From Flavonifractor sp. An10 (GTDB taxonomy: Bacteria > Bacillota > Clostridia > Oscillospirales > Oscillospiraceae): 64,000 nucleotides of DNA. A program made the position numbers and the translations under genes. Location of the stretch: contig NZ_NFMB01000001.1 in the NCBI RefSeq assembly GCF_002161215.1, positions 471,124-535,123 on the forward strand. Reading direction: 5' to 3'. Under the pieces are notes generated by a model. It ran no database searches. It was not told the origin of the DNA and saw only the letters and a program-made list of their open reading frames with translations. Positions 18,811 through 27,560 of this stretch are shown piece by piece (the first letter of the stretch is position 1; every line of letters starts with the position of its first letter).

Positions 18811-18834
18811 GGGCGCACCTGTGCGCGCGCCCGC
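18807..18834 (+). repeat. GTAGGG-headed palindromic repeat, copy 4
   Basis: GTAGGGGCGCAC, CT, GTGCGCGCGCCCGC: an imperfect palindrome with the common GTAGGG head. Its TAG ends the preceding 85-residue gene. Confidence 0.6.
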
Positions 18835-18873
18835 ATCCATAGATGGAAAATCACAACAAAGGAGAAGAGATCC

Positions 18874-18993
18874 ATGAAAAAAGCGATTGGCATCCTGGTT
18901 CTTCTGTCCGGCGCGGCCCTGCTGGCGGCCGGAATCCTGACCCTGGCGCAGCGGCCCCGGGCACGGCGGCGGAGCATTACCCGCCACTTCTGA
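18874..18993 (+). CDS. Small single-pass membrane protein (39 residues)
   Basis: A short frame with a good ribosome-binding site (AAAGGAG) before the ATG. It reads MKKAIGILVLLSGAALLAAG followed by ILTLAQRPRARRRSITRHF: one hydrophobic helix and a strongly basic tail, with predicted orientation uncertain. It fills the gap between the 85-residue gene and sua5. It may be a real membrane peptide or a decayed remnant of a longer gene; no family is recognised. Confidence 0.5.
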   Translation: MKKAIGILVLLSGAALLAAGILTLAQRPRARRRSITRHF

Positions 18994-19010
18994 GCAAAGG
19001 GGCGAGGCAA

Positions 19011-20027
19011 GTGCAGACCCTGCGATTGACGGCGGAACAGGTGGAGACGGCGGCGGAGATCCTCCGCCGGGGCGGCCTGCTGGGCATCCCCACGGAGACG
19101 GTGTACGGCCTGGGGGCCAATGGCCTGGACGCCGGCGCGGTGGGCCGCATCTTCGCGGCCAAGGGCCGCCCCCAGGACAATCCGCTGATCCTCCATATCC
19201 CATCGGCGGACTGGCTGGAGCGGTACTGCGAGGATATCCCGCCCTCGGCCTATGCCCTGGCGGAGCGGTTCTGGCCCGGGCCGCTGACCATGATCCTCAG
19301 GCATAAGCCCATCGTGCCCGACGCGGTGACCGCCGGACTGGACACCGTGGGCATGCGCTGCCCGGCCCACCCGGTGTGCCGGGCCATTATCGCCGCCGCC
19401 GGTGTGCCGGTGGCGGCCCCGTCCGGCAACACCTCCGGCCGGCCCAGCCCCACCAATATGGCGGACATGCTGGAGGACATGGACGGCAAAATCGACGGTA
19501 TCGTGGACGGCGGCCCCTGCGCCGTGGGGGTGGAGTCCACCATCATCGACCTGACCTGCGTGCCGCCCCGGCTGCTGCGGCCCGGCGGGATCACCCTGGA
19601 GCAGCTCCGGGAGGTGCTGGGGGAGGTGGCGGTGGATCCCGCCGTGACCCGGCTCATGGGCGAGGGGGAGAAGCCCCGGGCCCCGGGCATGAAGTACCGC
19701 CACTACGCCCCCAAGGCCCCGGTGACGGTGGTGCAGGGGGCCCCGGCGGCGGCGGCCCGGTACATCCAGGATCACATGGCCCCCGGCGACGGGGTGATCT
19801 GCTTCGACGAGTACGCCGGTCTGTTTGACGGCCACCCCCTGGAGCAGCTGGGCCCCAGCACCGACGTGCCGGAGCAGGCCCGGCGGGTGTTCGACGCCCT
19901 GCGGTGGTTTGACGGCACCGACGTGCAGCAGATCTGGGCCCAGTGCCCCGAGGCCGCCGGCATCGGCCTGGCGGTGGCCAACCGGCTGAACAAGGCGGCG
20001 GGATTTCACATCGTCCAGGCGGAATGA
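19011..20027 (+). CDS. L-threonylcarbamoyladenylate synthase (Sua5 type)
   Basis: A 338-residue enzyme that makes threonylcarbamoyl-AMP from threonine, bicarbonate and ATP for the t6A modification of ANN-decoding tRNAs. The YrdC domain shows LLGIPTETVYGLGAN, FAAKGRPQDNPLILHI, FWPGPLTMIL, PVAAPSGNTSGRPSPT and VESTIIDLT; the C-terminal Sua5 domain starts near APGMKYRHYAPKAPV. GTG at 19011 with GGCGAGG upstream was chosen; the frame stays open further upstream but overlaps the small membrane ORF. Confidence 0.93.
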   Translation: MQTLRLTAEQVETAAEILRRGGLLGIPTETVYGLGANGLDAGAVGRIFAAKGRPQDNPLILHIPSADWLERYCEDIPPSAYALAERFWPGPLTMILRHKPIVPDAVTAGLDTVGMRCPAHPVCRAIIAAAGVPVAAPSGNTSGRPSPTNMADMLEDMDGKIDGIVDGGPCAVGVESTIIDLTCVPPRLLRPGGITLEQLREVLGEVAVDPAVTRLMGEGEKPRAPGMKYRHYAPKAPVTVVQGAPAAAARYIQDHMAPGDGVICFDEYAGLFDGHPLEQLGPSTDVPEQARRVFDALRWFDGTDVQQIWAQCPEAAGIGLAVANRLNKAAGFHIVQAE

Positions 20028-20138
20028 GGGCCGCAACCAGCCGCTGCGCCGATTTTGCTGGACATGGAGCGCCGCTTCCGTCTGCTGCGGGAACAGCTGC
20101 GGAAATTCACAAATCCATAACACACTCGGCATGGGATA

Positions 20139-20147
20139 TGCTATACT
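20139..20147 (+). promoter_or_regulatory. Extended -10 promoter of coaE
   Basis: TGCTATACT (extended TG plus TATACT) with no clear -35, 23 nt before the coaE start. Confidence 0.45.
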
Positions 20148-20169
20148 TACACCACGGAGGCGAGGCCCC

Positions 20170-20772
20170 ATGAAGCGAATCGGCATCACCGGCCCAACCG
20201 GGGCGGGCAAGACCACGGCCCTGGGGGTTCTGACCGACCTGGGCGCCCACATCATCGACGCGGACGCGGTGTACCACCGCCTGCTGGAGGAGAGCGGCCC
20301 CCTGCGCGCCGCCCTGGCGGAACGCTTCGGCCCTTCCATCCTGACCCCGGAGGGGCGGATAGACCGGAAGGCGCTGGGCAATGTGGTGTTCGGCGACCCC
20401 GAAGCCCTGGATGAGCTGAACACGATTACCCACCGCTTTATCGGGGAGGAGATCCACCGCCAGCTCACGCAGGCGGAGCGGGATGGCCGCCCTGCCGCGG
20501 CCATTGACGCCATTGCCCTCATCGAAAGCGGATTGGGGGAGGGCTGTGACGCGGTGGTGGGGGTTCTGGCCCCCAAAGAGGTGCGCATCCGGCGCATCAT
20601 GGCCCGGGAGGGCATTTCTGAGGACTACGCCCGCAGGCGGGTGGAGGCCCAGCAGGGGGACGGCTTTTTCCGCGCCCACTGCGGTTATATCCTGGAAAAC
20701 CGGGAGGACGACACGCCGGAGGCCTTCCGCGCCCGTGCCCGTGCCCTGTTTGAGCAGATTTTGCAGATTTGA
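20170..20772 (+). CDS. coaE: Dephospho-CoA kinase
   Basis: A 200-residue kinase that completes coenzyme A synthesis by phosphorylating the 3'-OH of dephospho-CoA. Seen: P-loop GITGPTGAGKTTA, HIIDADAVYHRLL, LGNVVFGDPEALDELNTITH and RRIMAREGISEDYARRRVEAQ. The P-loop is slightly unusual (GPTGAGKTT instead of GGIGSGKS). GGAGG lies 9 nt before the ATG. Confidence 0.9.
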   Translation: MKRIGITGPTGAGKTTALGVLTDLGAHIIDADAVYHRLLEESGPLRAALAERFGPSILTPEGRIDRKALGNVVFGDPEALDELNTITHRFIGEEIHRQLTQAERDGRPAAAIDAIALIESGLGEGCDAVVGVLAPKEVRIRRIMAREGISEDYARRRVEAQQGDGFFRAHCGYILENREDDTPEAFRARARALFEQILQI

Positions 20773-20796
20773 CATTCATATAAGGAGGAAGCAACC

Positions 20797-22206
20797 ATGG
20801 AAGAAAAGCAGAAAAAGGCCGGCGAGCTGCGCCGGGAGGCGCTGTTCTATCAGCCCAAGAACGGATATGACCGACTCAGCGCTCAGGACGAGGCGGATAT
20901 GAACGCCTACTGCGGCGATTACAAGAAATTTCTGGATGCCGGCAAGACGGAGCGGGAGTGCGTGGACGAGGCGGTGCGCCTGGCCGAGGCCAAGGGCTTC
21001 AAGCCCTTCACCCGGGGTATGGCGGTGAATCCCGGCGACAAGTTTTACCGGGTGAACCGGGGAAAGGCCCTGATGCTGGCGGTGATCGGCACCAGGCCCC
21101 TCAGCGAGGGCGTCAACATCGGCGCGGCCCACATCGACGCCCCCCGGCTGGATCTCAAGCCCAATCCCCTCTATGAGGACGCCGAGCTGGCCTTCTTCAA
21201 GACCCACTACTACGGCGGCATCCGCAAGTACCAGTGGGTGACCATCCCCCTGGAGCTCCATGGCGTGGTGGCCCTGAAGGATGGCTCCACCGTCAAGGTG
21301 TCCATCGGCGGCGGCGCGGACGACCCCCAGTTCACCATCGACGATCTGCTGCCTCATCTGGGCGCGGAGCAGTCCAAGAAGCCCCTGGGCGAGGCCATCC
21401 CCGGCGAGAGCCTGAACCTGCTCATCGGCAGCCGCCCCTTTAAGGACGACGAGGGCGCCGACCGGGTGAAGCTGGCCGTCATGGAGCTGCTCAACCAGAA
21501 GTACGGCATCGTGGAGGAGGACTTTATCTCCGCCGAGCTGGAGGTGGTGCCCGCCTTCAAGGCCACCGACATCGGCTTTGACCGCTCCCTCATCGGCGCC
21601 TACGGCCACGACGACCGGGTGTGCGGCTTTGCCTGCCTGGCGGCCGCCCTGGCCCTGGGCACCCCGGACAAGACCGCCATCTGCATGCTGGCTGACAAGG
21701 AGGAGATCGGCTCCCAGGGCGTGACGGGCATGAAGTCCGCCGCCTTCGACACCTTCGTCAGCGACCTGTGCGATGCCCAGCGGGTGCCCCTGAAGGCCTG
21801 CTATGAGAAGTCCTTCTGCCTGTCCACCGACGTGACCGCCGCCTTTGACCCCAACTTCGCCGAGGTCTACGAGAAGCGCAACAGCGCCCGGGTGAACTAC
21901 GGCGTGGGCCTGTGCAAGTACACCGGCGCCCGGGGCAAGTCCGGCGCCTCCGACGCCTCCGCTGAGGTGGTGGGCTACGTCCGCAAGGTGCTGGACGAGG
22001 CCAACGTGGTGTGGCAGATGGCCGAGCTGGGCAAGGTGGACGCCGGCGGCGGCGGCACCGTGGCCTGCTTCATGGCCGAGCGCGACATCGACACCATCGA
22101 CGCCGGCGTTCCGGTGCTGAGCATGCACGCCCCCTTTGAGACCGTGTCCAAGCTGGACTGCTTCATGACCTACAAGGGGATCAAGGCCTTCTACGAGGCG
22201 AAATAA
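20797..22206 (+). CDS. M18 family aminopeptidase
   Basis: A 469-residue zinc aminopeptidase of the aspartyl aminopeptidase family, likely cytoplasmic, that trims N-terminal residues of peptides. Metal-site segments are seen: GAAHIDAPRLDLKPNPL, AYGHDDRVCGFA, MLADKEEIGSQGVTG, STDVTAAFDPNF and PVLSMHAPFETVSKLDC. AAGGAGG precedes the ATG. It begins 24 nt after coaE and ends in its own terminator. Confidence 0.92.
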   Translation: MEEKQKKAGELRREALFYQPKNGYDRLSAQDEADMNAYCGDYKKFLDAGKTERECVDEAVRLAEAKGFKPFTRGMAVNPGDKFYRVNRGKALMLAVIGTRPLSEGVNIGAAHIDAPRLDLKPNPLYEDAELAFFKTHYYGGIRKYQWVTIPLELHGVVALKDGSTVKVSIGGGADDPQFTIDDLLPHLGAEQSKKPLGEAIPGESLNLLIGSRPFKDDEGADRVKLAVMELLNQKYGIVEEDFISAELEVVPAFKATDIGFDRSLIGAYGHDDRVCGFACLAAALALGTPDKTAICMLADKEEIGSQGVTGMKSAAFDTFVSDLCDAQRVPLKACYEKSFCLSTDVTAAFDPNFAEVYEKRNSARVNYGVGLCKYTGARGKSGASDASAEVVGYVRKVLDEANVVWQMAELGKVDAGGGGTVACFMAERDIDTIDAGVPVLSMHAPFETVSKLDCFMTYKGIKAFYEAK

Positions 22207-22217
22207 AGACGGAAACC

Positions 22218-22253
22218 AAAATCCGCCCGCGGACTCCGCGGGCGGATTTTTTT
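22218..22253 (+). terminator. Terminator of the M18 aminopeptidase gene
   Basis: A 15-bp stem (AAAATCCGCCCGCGG with complement), ACT loop, then seven T residues in total at the end. Confidence 0.93.
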
Positions 22254-22314
22254 GAAGCAAAACCGGGGCATGGGTTGTCTAATCAGCAGGAAGCAAGAGG
22301 GGAGGCGCAGAGAT

Positions 22315-22833
22315 ATGGAACAGCCACTGGAGGCGGCGGCGCCGGGGCCGCTGGATCTGGCGGCCCTGGTGGAGGAGCACGGCGACCATCTGCTGCGGCT
22401 GTGCACCCTGTACCTGGGGGAGCAGAGCCAGGCGGAGGACGCGGTGCAGGACACCTTCCTGCGGGCGCTCCAGGCGTGGCCCAAATTCCGGGGGGAGTCC
22501 ACGGTGGAGACCTAGCTGGTGCGCATCGCCATCAATGTGTGCAAGAACCAGATGAAGAGCCCCTGGCGGACGCGGCGCGCCCCGGCGGAGGCGCTGGAGG
22601 GGCTGCGCGCCGAGGGCCCGGAGCCGGAGGACGACACCCTGGTGAAGGCGGTGCAGGCCTTGCCGCCCAAGTACCGGGAGGTGGTGATCCTCTACTACTA
22701 CCAGGAGTGGAGGGCCTGGGAGATCGCCCAGCGGCTGCACATCCCGGTTTCCACGGTGACGGTGCGGCTGTCCAGGGCCAGAGGCATGCTGAAAGAGAAG
22801 CTGAAGGGGTGGTATTATGACGGGGAAGAATAG
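22315..22833 (+). pseudogene. ECF-type sigma factor interrupted by an amber codon
   Basis: One frame runs through an ECF sigma-70 factor but is cut by TAG at 22513-22515. Before it lies region 2 (LVEEHGDHLLRLCTLYLG, AEDAVQDTFLRALQAWPKFRGESTVET); after it LVRIAINVCKNQMKSPW and region 4 (LPPKYREVVILYYYQEWRAWEIAQRLHIPVSTVTVRLSRA). In relatives the position after ET/KT is Trp (TWLxRIA), so TGG to TAG is the likely change. A GTG three bases after the stop could allow reinitiation of a region-4 fragment. The rest shows no decay, so the mutation is recent, regulated or a sequence error. Confidence 0.8.
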
Positions 22834-24244
22834 GCAGACACTTCATGACGCTCTGGAGGCGGAGCTGGCGCCGGTTCGGCTGAGCGAGGCCCGCAGGGCC
22901 GCCATTCTGGCTGCTGCAGGTGGGGCCGGAGCCCGCCGCCGGGGCGGGCGGCCCTGGCGGGTGTGCCTGACGGCGGCGGCCCTGTGTGCCGCCCTGGCGG
23001 TGACCGCCGTGGCGGCGTCCCCATCCCTGCGGGAGGCACTGGCCCATATGCTGGGCGGCTTTGAGCCCTACGCCCAGGAGGTGGAGGGAGTGGCCGCCAC
23101 GGATCAGAGCATCCAGCTGCGGGTGGTCTCCGCCCTGTCCGACGGCAACAAGACGGTGATATATCTGGAGGCGCGGGATCTGGAGCAGGAGCGGCTCGGC
23201 GCACAGACCACATTCCAGACCCTGTGGGTAGACCGGCCGGAAGCAGCTTACGTCGGAGGCACGTTCAGCAGCGGCCAGACGGTCAGCTATGATGCGGAAA
23301 CGCACACGGCTCTGATGCGGTTCACCTTTACCGGAGACGGCCCCCCGGCCAGCGGCGGCACGCTGGAGCTGGGGATCAGGAGCTTCACGCCGTCCCTGTG
23401 GACGGAGGAGAGCGCCATGCCTCAGGAGCTGCTGACGCAGGATCTGCTGGAGGTCATGGAGCTGGAGACCGGGGAGACGGTGCTGGTGCCGGAGCAGACG
23501 CCCACCGGCCTGGAGGGGATCCAAAGTGGGTTCCTGTCCGCCGTCGGGTTCGGCACAGACGGACGGCTGCACATCCAATTCCGGTATGGAGAGGGGATCA
23601 ACGCCGCGGAGAGCACCCTGCACCTGGAAGTGGGCTCCAGAAGCTATGAGGCGTCGGGCGGCGGGGATCAGGCGGCCTATGACCGGCTCCTGCGGTATTT
23701 CGACATGGGAGAGGACGGCGGAGAGACGCTGTTTGAGTACGGGGGGGCATGGTACCAGGACACATGCTATAACATCTGGCCCTCCGACTGGGAGGATGTC
23801 TCTCTGGGCGGTGTATCCGGCCGGTTTATCGGGGGAGAACTGATCGAAGGGGAGTGGAACCTGTCCATCCCGCTGGAAAATGTGCCCCACCGCCGCATTC
23901 CGGTGGGGGAGTACATCGGACACATCAAGCTGACCTATCTTGACCTGACCGCCATGGGGATGTCGGTGGAGAGCGACCCGGGAGAGACGCCGGATACCCT
24001 GGGGTACCCCGCCTCACTGTTTTTCTCGGACGGAACCACGCTGGCCCTGGGCAAGCCGGATACCACCTCCAACGGACAGGGGTATTCCTTCAACCACTGG
24101 AGCACAGAGGCCCCCATCGACCCCGGCCAAGTTGTGGGGGTCTCCATCGGCATGCGCTATATCCCCATCCAGTCCGACGATACCGCCGGGCCGGGATACT
24201 GGCTGGCGGAGCTGCCCGCGCAGGAGTCCGGCCGGGCGGGCTAA
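22817..24244 (+). CDS. Membrane-anchored putative anti-sigma factor (DUF4179-like)
   Basis: A 475-residue protein with a short cytoplasmic N-terminus, one transmembrane helix (about residues 48-67, VCLTAAALCAALAVTAVAA) and a long extracytoplasmic domain of about 400 residues with repeated beta-rich segments. It overlaps the ECF sigma frame by 17 nt, the usual arrangement of an anti-sigma partner, and resembles DUF4179/RsiV-like architectures. No zinc-binding HxxxCxxC motif is seen. With the sigma gene broken, its function is uncertain. Confidence 0.7.
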   Translation: MTGKNRQTLHDALEAELAPVRLSEARRAAILAAAGGAGARRRGGRPWRVCLTAAALCAALAVTAVAASPSLREALAHMLGGFEPYAQEVEGVAATDQSIQLRVVSALSDGNKTVIYLEARDLEQERLGAQTTFQTLWVDRPEAAYVGGTFSSGQTVSYDAETHTALMRFTFTGDGPPASGGTLELGIRSFTPSLWTEESAMPQELLTQDLLEVMELETGETVLVPEQTPTGLEGIQSGFLSAVGFGTDGRLHIQFRYGEGINAAESTLHLEVGSRSYEASGGGDQAAYDRLLRYFDMGEDGGETLFEYGGAWYQDTCYNIWPSDWEDVSLGGVSGRFIGGELIEGEWNLSIPLENVPHRRIPVGEYIGHIKLTYLDLTAMGMSVESDPGETPDTLGYPASLFFSDGTTLALGKPDTTSNGQGYSFNHWSTEAPIDPGQVVGVSIGMRYIPIQSDDTAGPGYWLAELPAQESGRAG

Positions 24245-24870
24245 AAGTCCAGGTGGCTGGCCAGCCATTTCCCGAACCGGCTGCCCAGCGCCAGGCAGAT
24301 GGGAAGGACAACCGCCAGAAACAGCATGAGAAAGAGCAGGGTGTTCACAGGGTTCATCCCCAGGGAGAACAGCAGCCCCCCCAGGGGGCTGTACAGGGGG
24401 ACGTACAGCCGGAAGCCCAGCCAGGCGGCCAGGGCCATGGAGCCCCACTCCACCCAGCGCTCCCACGGCAGGGGGGAGCGGGCCCGGTCAGCGGCGGGAA
24501 GGGGCTCCCGGGCCACGTCGCCCCGCAGTTGGGCGGCGTAATCCTCCAGGCCCTCCGCCAGGGCCGGGTCGGATTGGCACACCCGCTCATAGGCGTCCAG
24601 CCGCTCCCGAAGCCGCCGCCTCAGGGCAAAGGCGGCTTCGGGGGCGGCCTGCGGGAAGTCCTTTGTCATGGCCCGCAGCTCCTCCACCGTAAAGCCGGCC
24701 CTTCGCAGCGTGGCGATGGCTTTCAGCCGCTCCACATCGGCGGGGGAGAAGTCCAGCCAGGTGCGCCCGCCCCGGCGCTGGGCGTCCGGGGCGGCCAGCC
24801 CCTCCTGCACATAAAACCGCACCGCCCGCTCGGTAAGCCCGGAAGCGGTGCAGACCTCCTTCATTTTCAT
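24241..24870 (-). CDS. MerR family regulator with C-terminal membrane helices
   Basis: A 209-residue protein. The N-terminal winged HTH is MerR type (MKMKEVCTASGLTERAVRFYVQEGLAAP ... FSPADVERLKAIATLRRAGFTVEELRAM), followed by a linker and two C-terminal transmembrane helices (about 155-172 and 180-200), so the regulator may sit at the membrane. AGGAGG lies 7 nt before the ATG. The gene ends tail-to-tail with the anti-sigma gene; the stops overlap in CTAA. A 19-bp-spaced promoter upstream suggests autoregulation. The inducer is unknown. Confidence 0.85.
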   Translation of the reverse strand: MKMKEVCTASGLTERAVRFYVQEGLAAPDAQRRGGRTWLDFSPADVERLKAIATLRRAGFTVEELRAMTKDFPQAAPEAAFALRRRLRERLDAYERVCQSDPALAEGLEDYAAQLRGDVAREPLPAADRARSPLPWERWVEWGSMALAAWLGFRLYVPLYSPLGGLLFSLGMNPVNTLLFLMLFLAVVLPICLALGSRFGKWLASHLDF

Positions 24871-24892
24871 CTCCGTGCCTCCTTTCCCCTCC

Positions 24893-24923
24893 AGCATACC
24901 ATCTGACGTAAGGGAAGTGTCAA
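24893..24923 (-). promoter_or_regulatory. MerR-type promoter of the MerR gene
   Basis: On the minus strand TTGACA, a 19-bp spacer and TATGCT. The long spacer is the known signature of MerR-controlled promoters, and it contains the dyad TGAC-N11-GTCA. The 12 bases TTGACACTTCCC recur in the sulfotransferase promoter. Confidence 0.7.
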
Positions 24924-24990
24924 GCCCGGCGCATAAAAAAGCGGAAAATTCCCATACTGAATCCAACAGGACAGCATGGGAGGCGGCGGC

Positions 24991-25701
24991 ATGGACGAGA
25001 CGAAGCCCACCGGCGAGACGGTTGGCGACAGCGAGAACCAGTATGAACAGCGGCAGCAGCAGATCGTGGACATGGGCTCCACCACCATCACCACAGCCCG
25101 GGGCACCATCCACACCCTGACCATCGTGGGACAGATCGAAGGCCATCAGCTCCTGCCATCCACGGCCAAGACCACCAAGTACGAGCACGTGATGCCCCTG
25201 CTGGCGGCCATTGAGGAGAGCGACGAGGTGGACGGCCTGCTGGTGCTCCTCAACACAGTGGGGGGCGATATCGAGGCTGGGCTGGGCATTGCGGAGCTGA
25301 TTGCCTCCATGTCCAAACCCACCGTCTCCCTGGTGCTGGGGGGCGGCCACTCCATCGGGGTGCCCCTGGCGGTGTCGGCCAAGCGGTCTTTTATCGCGCC
25401 CTCGGCGGCCATGACCATCCACCCGGTGCGGCTCAACGGCCTGGTGATCGCCGTATCCCAGACCTTTACCTATTTTGAGCGCATCCAGGAGCGGATCATC
25501 CAGTTCGTCACCCGCAACAGCGCCGTGAAGCGGGAAACCTTTACAAAGCTGATGCTCCAGACCGGGGAGCTGGCCGCCGATGTGGGCAGTGTGATCTACG
25601 GGGAGGAGGCGGTGCGCATCGGCCTCATCGACGCCATCGGCGGCCTGTCCGACGCCCTGGCCTGCCTCCACCAGATGATCGACGAACAAAAGCAGAGATA
25701 A
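24991..25701 (+). CDS. ClpP-like protease, TepA family
   Basis: A 236-residue ClpP/SppA-fold protein similar to Bacillus TepA (YmfB). Seen: LLVLLNTVGGDIEAGLGIAELI, the nucleophile segment LGGGHSIGVPLA (Ser121) and AMTIHPVR (His144). The N-terminus is hydrophilic with no signal peptide. GGGAGG lies 7 nt before the ATG at 24991; an in-frame ATG at 24976 precedes that site. In Bacillus the protein was linked to protein export and spore peptide degradation; the substrate here is unknown. Confidence 0.87.
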   Translation: MDETKPTGETVGDSENQYEQRQQQIVDMGSTTITTARGTIHTLTIVGQIEGHQLLPSTAKTTKYEHVMPLLAAIEESDEVDGLLVLLNTVGGDIEAGLGIAELIASMSKPTVSLVLGGGHSIGVPLAVSAKRSFIAPSAAMTIHPVRLNGLVIAVSQTFTYFERIQERIIQFVTRNSAVKRETFTKLMLQTGELAADVGSVIYGEEAVRIGLIDAIGGLSDALACLHQMIDEQKQR

Positions 25702-25706
25702 CAGAG

Positions 25707-25740
25707 AGGGCCGCCGGCAACCGCCGACGGCCCTTGTGAT
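25707..25740 (-). terminator. Bidirectional terminator between tepA-like and sulfotransferase genes
   Basis: AGGGCCG paired with CGGCCCT, extended by four more pairs after one mismatch, between two convergent genes; TTGTGATTT follows on the plus strand. Confidence 0.65.
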
Positions 25741-25750
25741 TTGGAACAGA

Positions 25751-27508
25751 TTATGCGTCAGTCTCCTGGAACCAGTAGCCGACAAAGTCGCCCTTCATGA
25801 CCCGGTAGCCGTTCATCATGCAGTCGTAGTCGAAGGCGCGGATCAAATTGCCGTCGCTGTCGTACTCGCCGAACTGGTGGGCCACGCCGCTGTTGACCAC
25901 AAAGTTGCCGCCGATCTCCTGGGCGTTGGACACGATGGCGGAGTAGGGCACCGCGTGCTGCTCCACCAGGGAGAAGGTTTTTGTATTGTCGTCCACCAGG
26001 TAGAAAGTGATGTAGGAGGCGTCGCCGCTGGTGAGGGAGGTGCTGACGCTGTCCGCCAGCTCGGGGGCGTAGCCGTCCCGGGTACTCAGGCTCCAGTAGT
26101 TGTTGTCATACATGCGCAGCAGGTACTGGCCGTCCTCCAGGCTGTCGTCCGCCACCAGCTCCACATCGTGCTGGCCGTACTGGGCCACAAAGTCGCCGTC
26201 CATGGCATAGCACAGGTCGGCATAGGGGGTGTCCGCCCAGAACGCCGGGTCGCCGATGAAGGCGGAGAGGGTGGGGGTGCCCCCGATGTCGCTGACCTTG
26301 ATGATGGTGGAGGTCTCCCGGGAGCTGACCAGGATGCTGTCGTCCTTCTCCATGTACTGCACGGAGTTCAGGTGGAGCCAGTCGTCCTCGCCGGCCTGCC
26401 AGAAGGAGCCGCCGGTGATGGGCACCGGGTGGGTCATCTCGCCGTAGTAGCCGTCCATCAGCTCGGAGAAGTCCACCACCTCGGACACCTCGCCGGTGGC
26501 GGGATCCAGGGAGATTACCACGTCCATGACGGTGTCCTGCTCGGTGTCGTTGACCAGGGCCAGGATGGTGCCGTCGGGCCCCCAGTTGATGTCGTGGTGG
26601 AGCTCATACTGGCCCAGGTCGTACACCCGGACGGCCTGTCCCAGGGGGCTCATGAGGGCGATCTTGCGGCTGCTGACGCAGGTGTAGAGACCGCCGTCGG
26701 TGTAGAGGAAGCGGTCGGAGTGGAAGCCCTCCAGCACCATCTCATAGCGCAGAACGCCGTCGTTGTCGAAGAAGAAGGTATAGCCGTAATAGTCACCCAG
26801 GCCCATGGCGTAGTAGAGCCCGTCGGTGAGGGCCGCCGTGCTGTCCCCGTCGCTGGTGTCCAGCTGGTTGGCGTAGCCGGAGATGGCCTCCGGCATGTTG
26901 ATGGTGAAGGTAACGGTCTGCTGAACCCGGCCCCGCTCTCCCAGGGCCTCCAGGGTGACCTCGTTGGTCTCGCCGGGAACCAGGCCGATGAGCAGGAAGC
27001 AGTGGTTCCGGCTGAACGAATTGCCGTCCGCCGAGCTCTGGGCCACGGCGGTGTAGTCCGGCAGCTCAGCGCTGGTGGTGTGGACGGTATAGCGGATCTG
27101 GCTGCGCCGCTCGGTCTGGAAGGACAGCAGCAGACCGTTACTCCCGGTGCCGAAGGGATCCAGAATGGCCAGGGGGGCGTCCATGGAGGCGTCCTGTCCG
27201 ACAATCTCCATCAGCTGCTGGCCCAGGCGCTGCTGCACGTCCTCGTCGTAGTATGTAAAGCCGTCCTCCTCATACTCGTCGGGGACGATCCGGGAGACGG
27301 AGATGGTGGACTCCACCGAGGCGTCGTAGACCGACACGGCCCGCTCCTCGCTGGTGTACTGATGCTCGCCCACCTGCACATTCCAGTCATCCCGGCTGCG
27401 CATCTCCGAGTCCATCATGACCCGGACGACGATCTCAAACACCACCACTGCACACACCACGCAGACGGCGGCGATGATCAGCCGCTTCAGAATTTTCCGC
27501 TTGTTCAT
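25751..27508 (-). CDS. Aryl-sulfate sulfotransferase, membrane-anchored
   Basis: A 585-residue protein with an N-terminal signal anchor (RLIIAAVCVVCAVVVFEIVV) and a beta-propeller catalytic domain. It moves sulfate from a phenolic sulfate ester to another phenol without PAPS. Key residues are visible: HHDINWGP (His304/305), DWLHLNSV (His379), SSRETS (Arg397) and GQHDVEL (His447). His379 and Arg397 are 18 apart, the spacing known for E. coli AssT His356/Arg374. No dsbA/dsbI-like partners are adjacent, unlike in enterobacteria. Start ATG 27508 has AAGGA upstream. Physiological substrates are unknown. Confidence 0.85.
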   Translation of the reverse strand: MNKRKILKRLIIAAVCVVCAVVVFEIVVRVMMDSEMRSRDDWNVQVGEHQYTSEERAVSVYDASVESTISVSRIVPDEYEEDGFTYYDEDVQQRLGQQLMEIVGQDASMDAPLAILDPFGTGSNGLLLSFQTERRSQIRYTVHTTSAELPDYTAVAQSSADGNSFSRNHCFLLIGLVPGETNEVTLEALGERGRVQQTVTFTINMPEAISGYANQLDTSDGDSTAALTDGLYYAMGLGDYYGYTFFFDNDGVLRYEMVLEGFHSDRFLYTDGGLYTCVSSRKIALMSPLGQAVRVYDLGQYELHHDINWGPDGTILALVNDTEQDTVMDVVISLDPATGEVSEVVDFSELMDGYYGEMTHPVPITGGSFWQAGEDDWLHLNSVQYMEKDDSILVSSRETSTIIKVSDIGGTPTLSAFIGDPAFWADTPYADLCYAMDGDFVAQYGQHDVELVADDSLEDGQYLLRMYDNNYWSLSTRDGYAPELADSVSTSLTSGDASYITFYLVDDNTKTFSLVEQHAVPYSAIVSNAQEIGGNFVVNSGVAHQFGEYDSDGNLIRAFDYDCMMNGYRVMKGDFVGYWFQETDA

Positions 27509-27560
27509 CGTCAACACATCCTTCTTAAGGGGTTTGCAAGAAAATAGAAAGAAATCTCTT

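Noticed and set aside
22513..22515. TAG recoding (pyrrolysine or altered code) to explain the broken sigma gene
   Set aside because: TAG ends several intact genes in the window (flavin reductase, dgt-like, scpA, hisA), and no pyrrolysine signature element is visible.
25736..27547. Plus-strand frame of about 600 codons opposite the sulfotransferase gene
   Set aside because: Val/Gly/His-rich antisense shadow with no motif; the minus-strand gene has a signal anchor, catalytic residues and a promoter.
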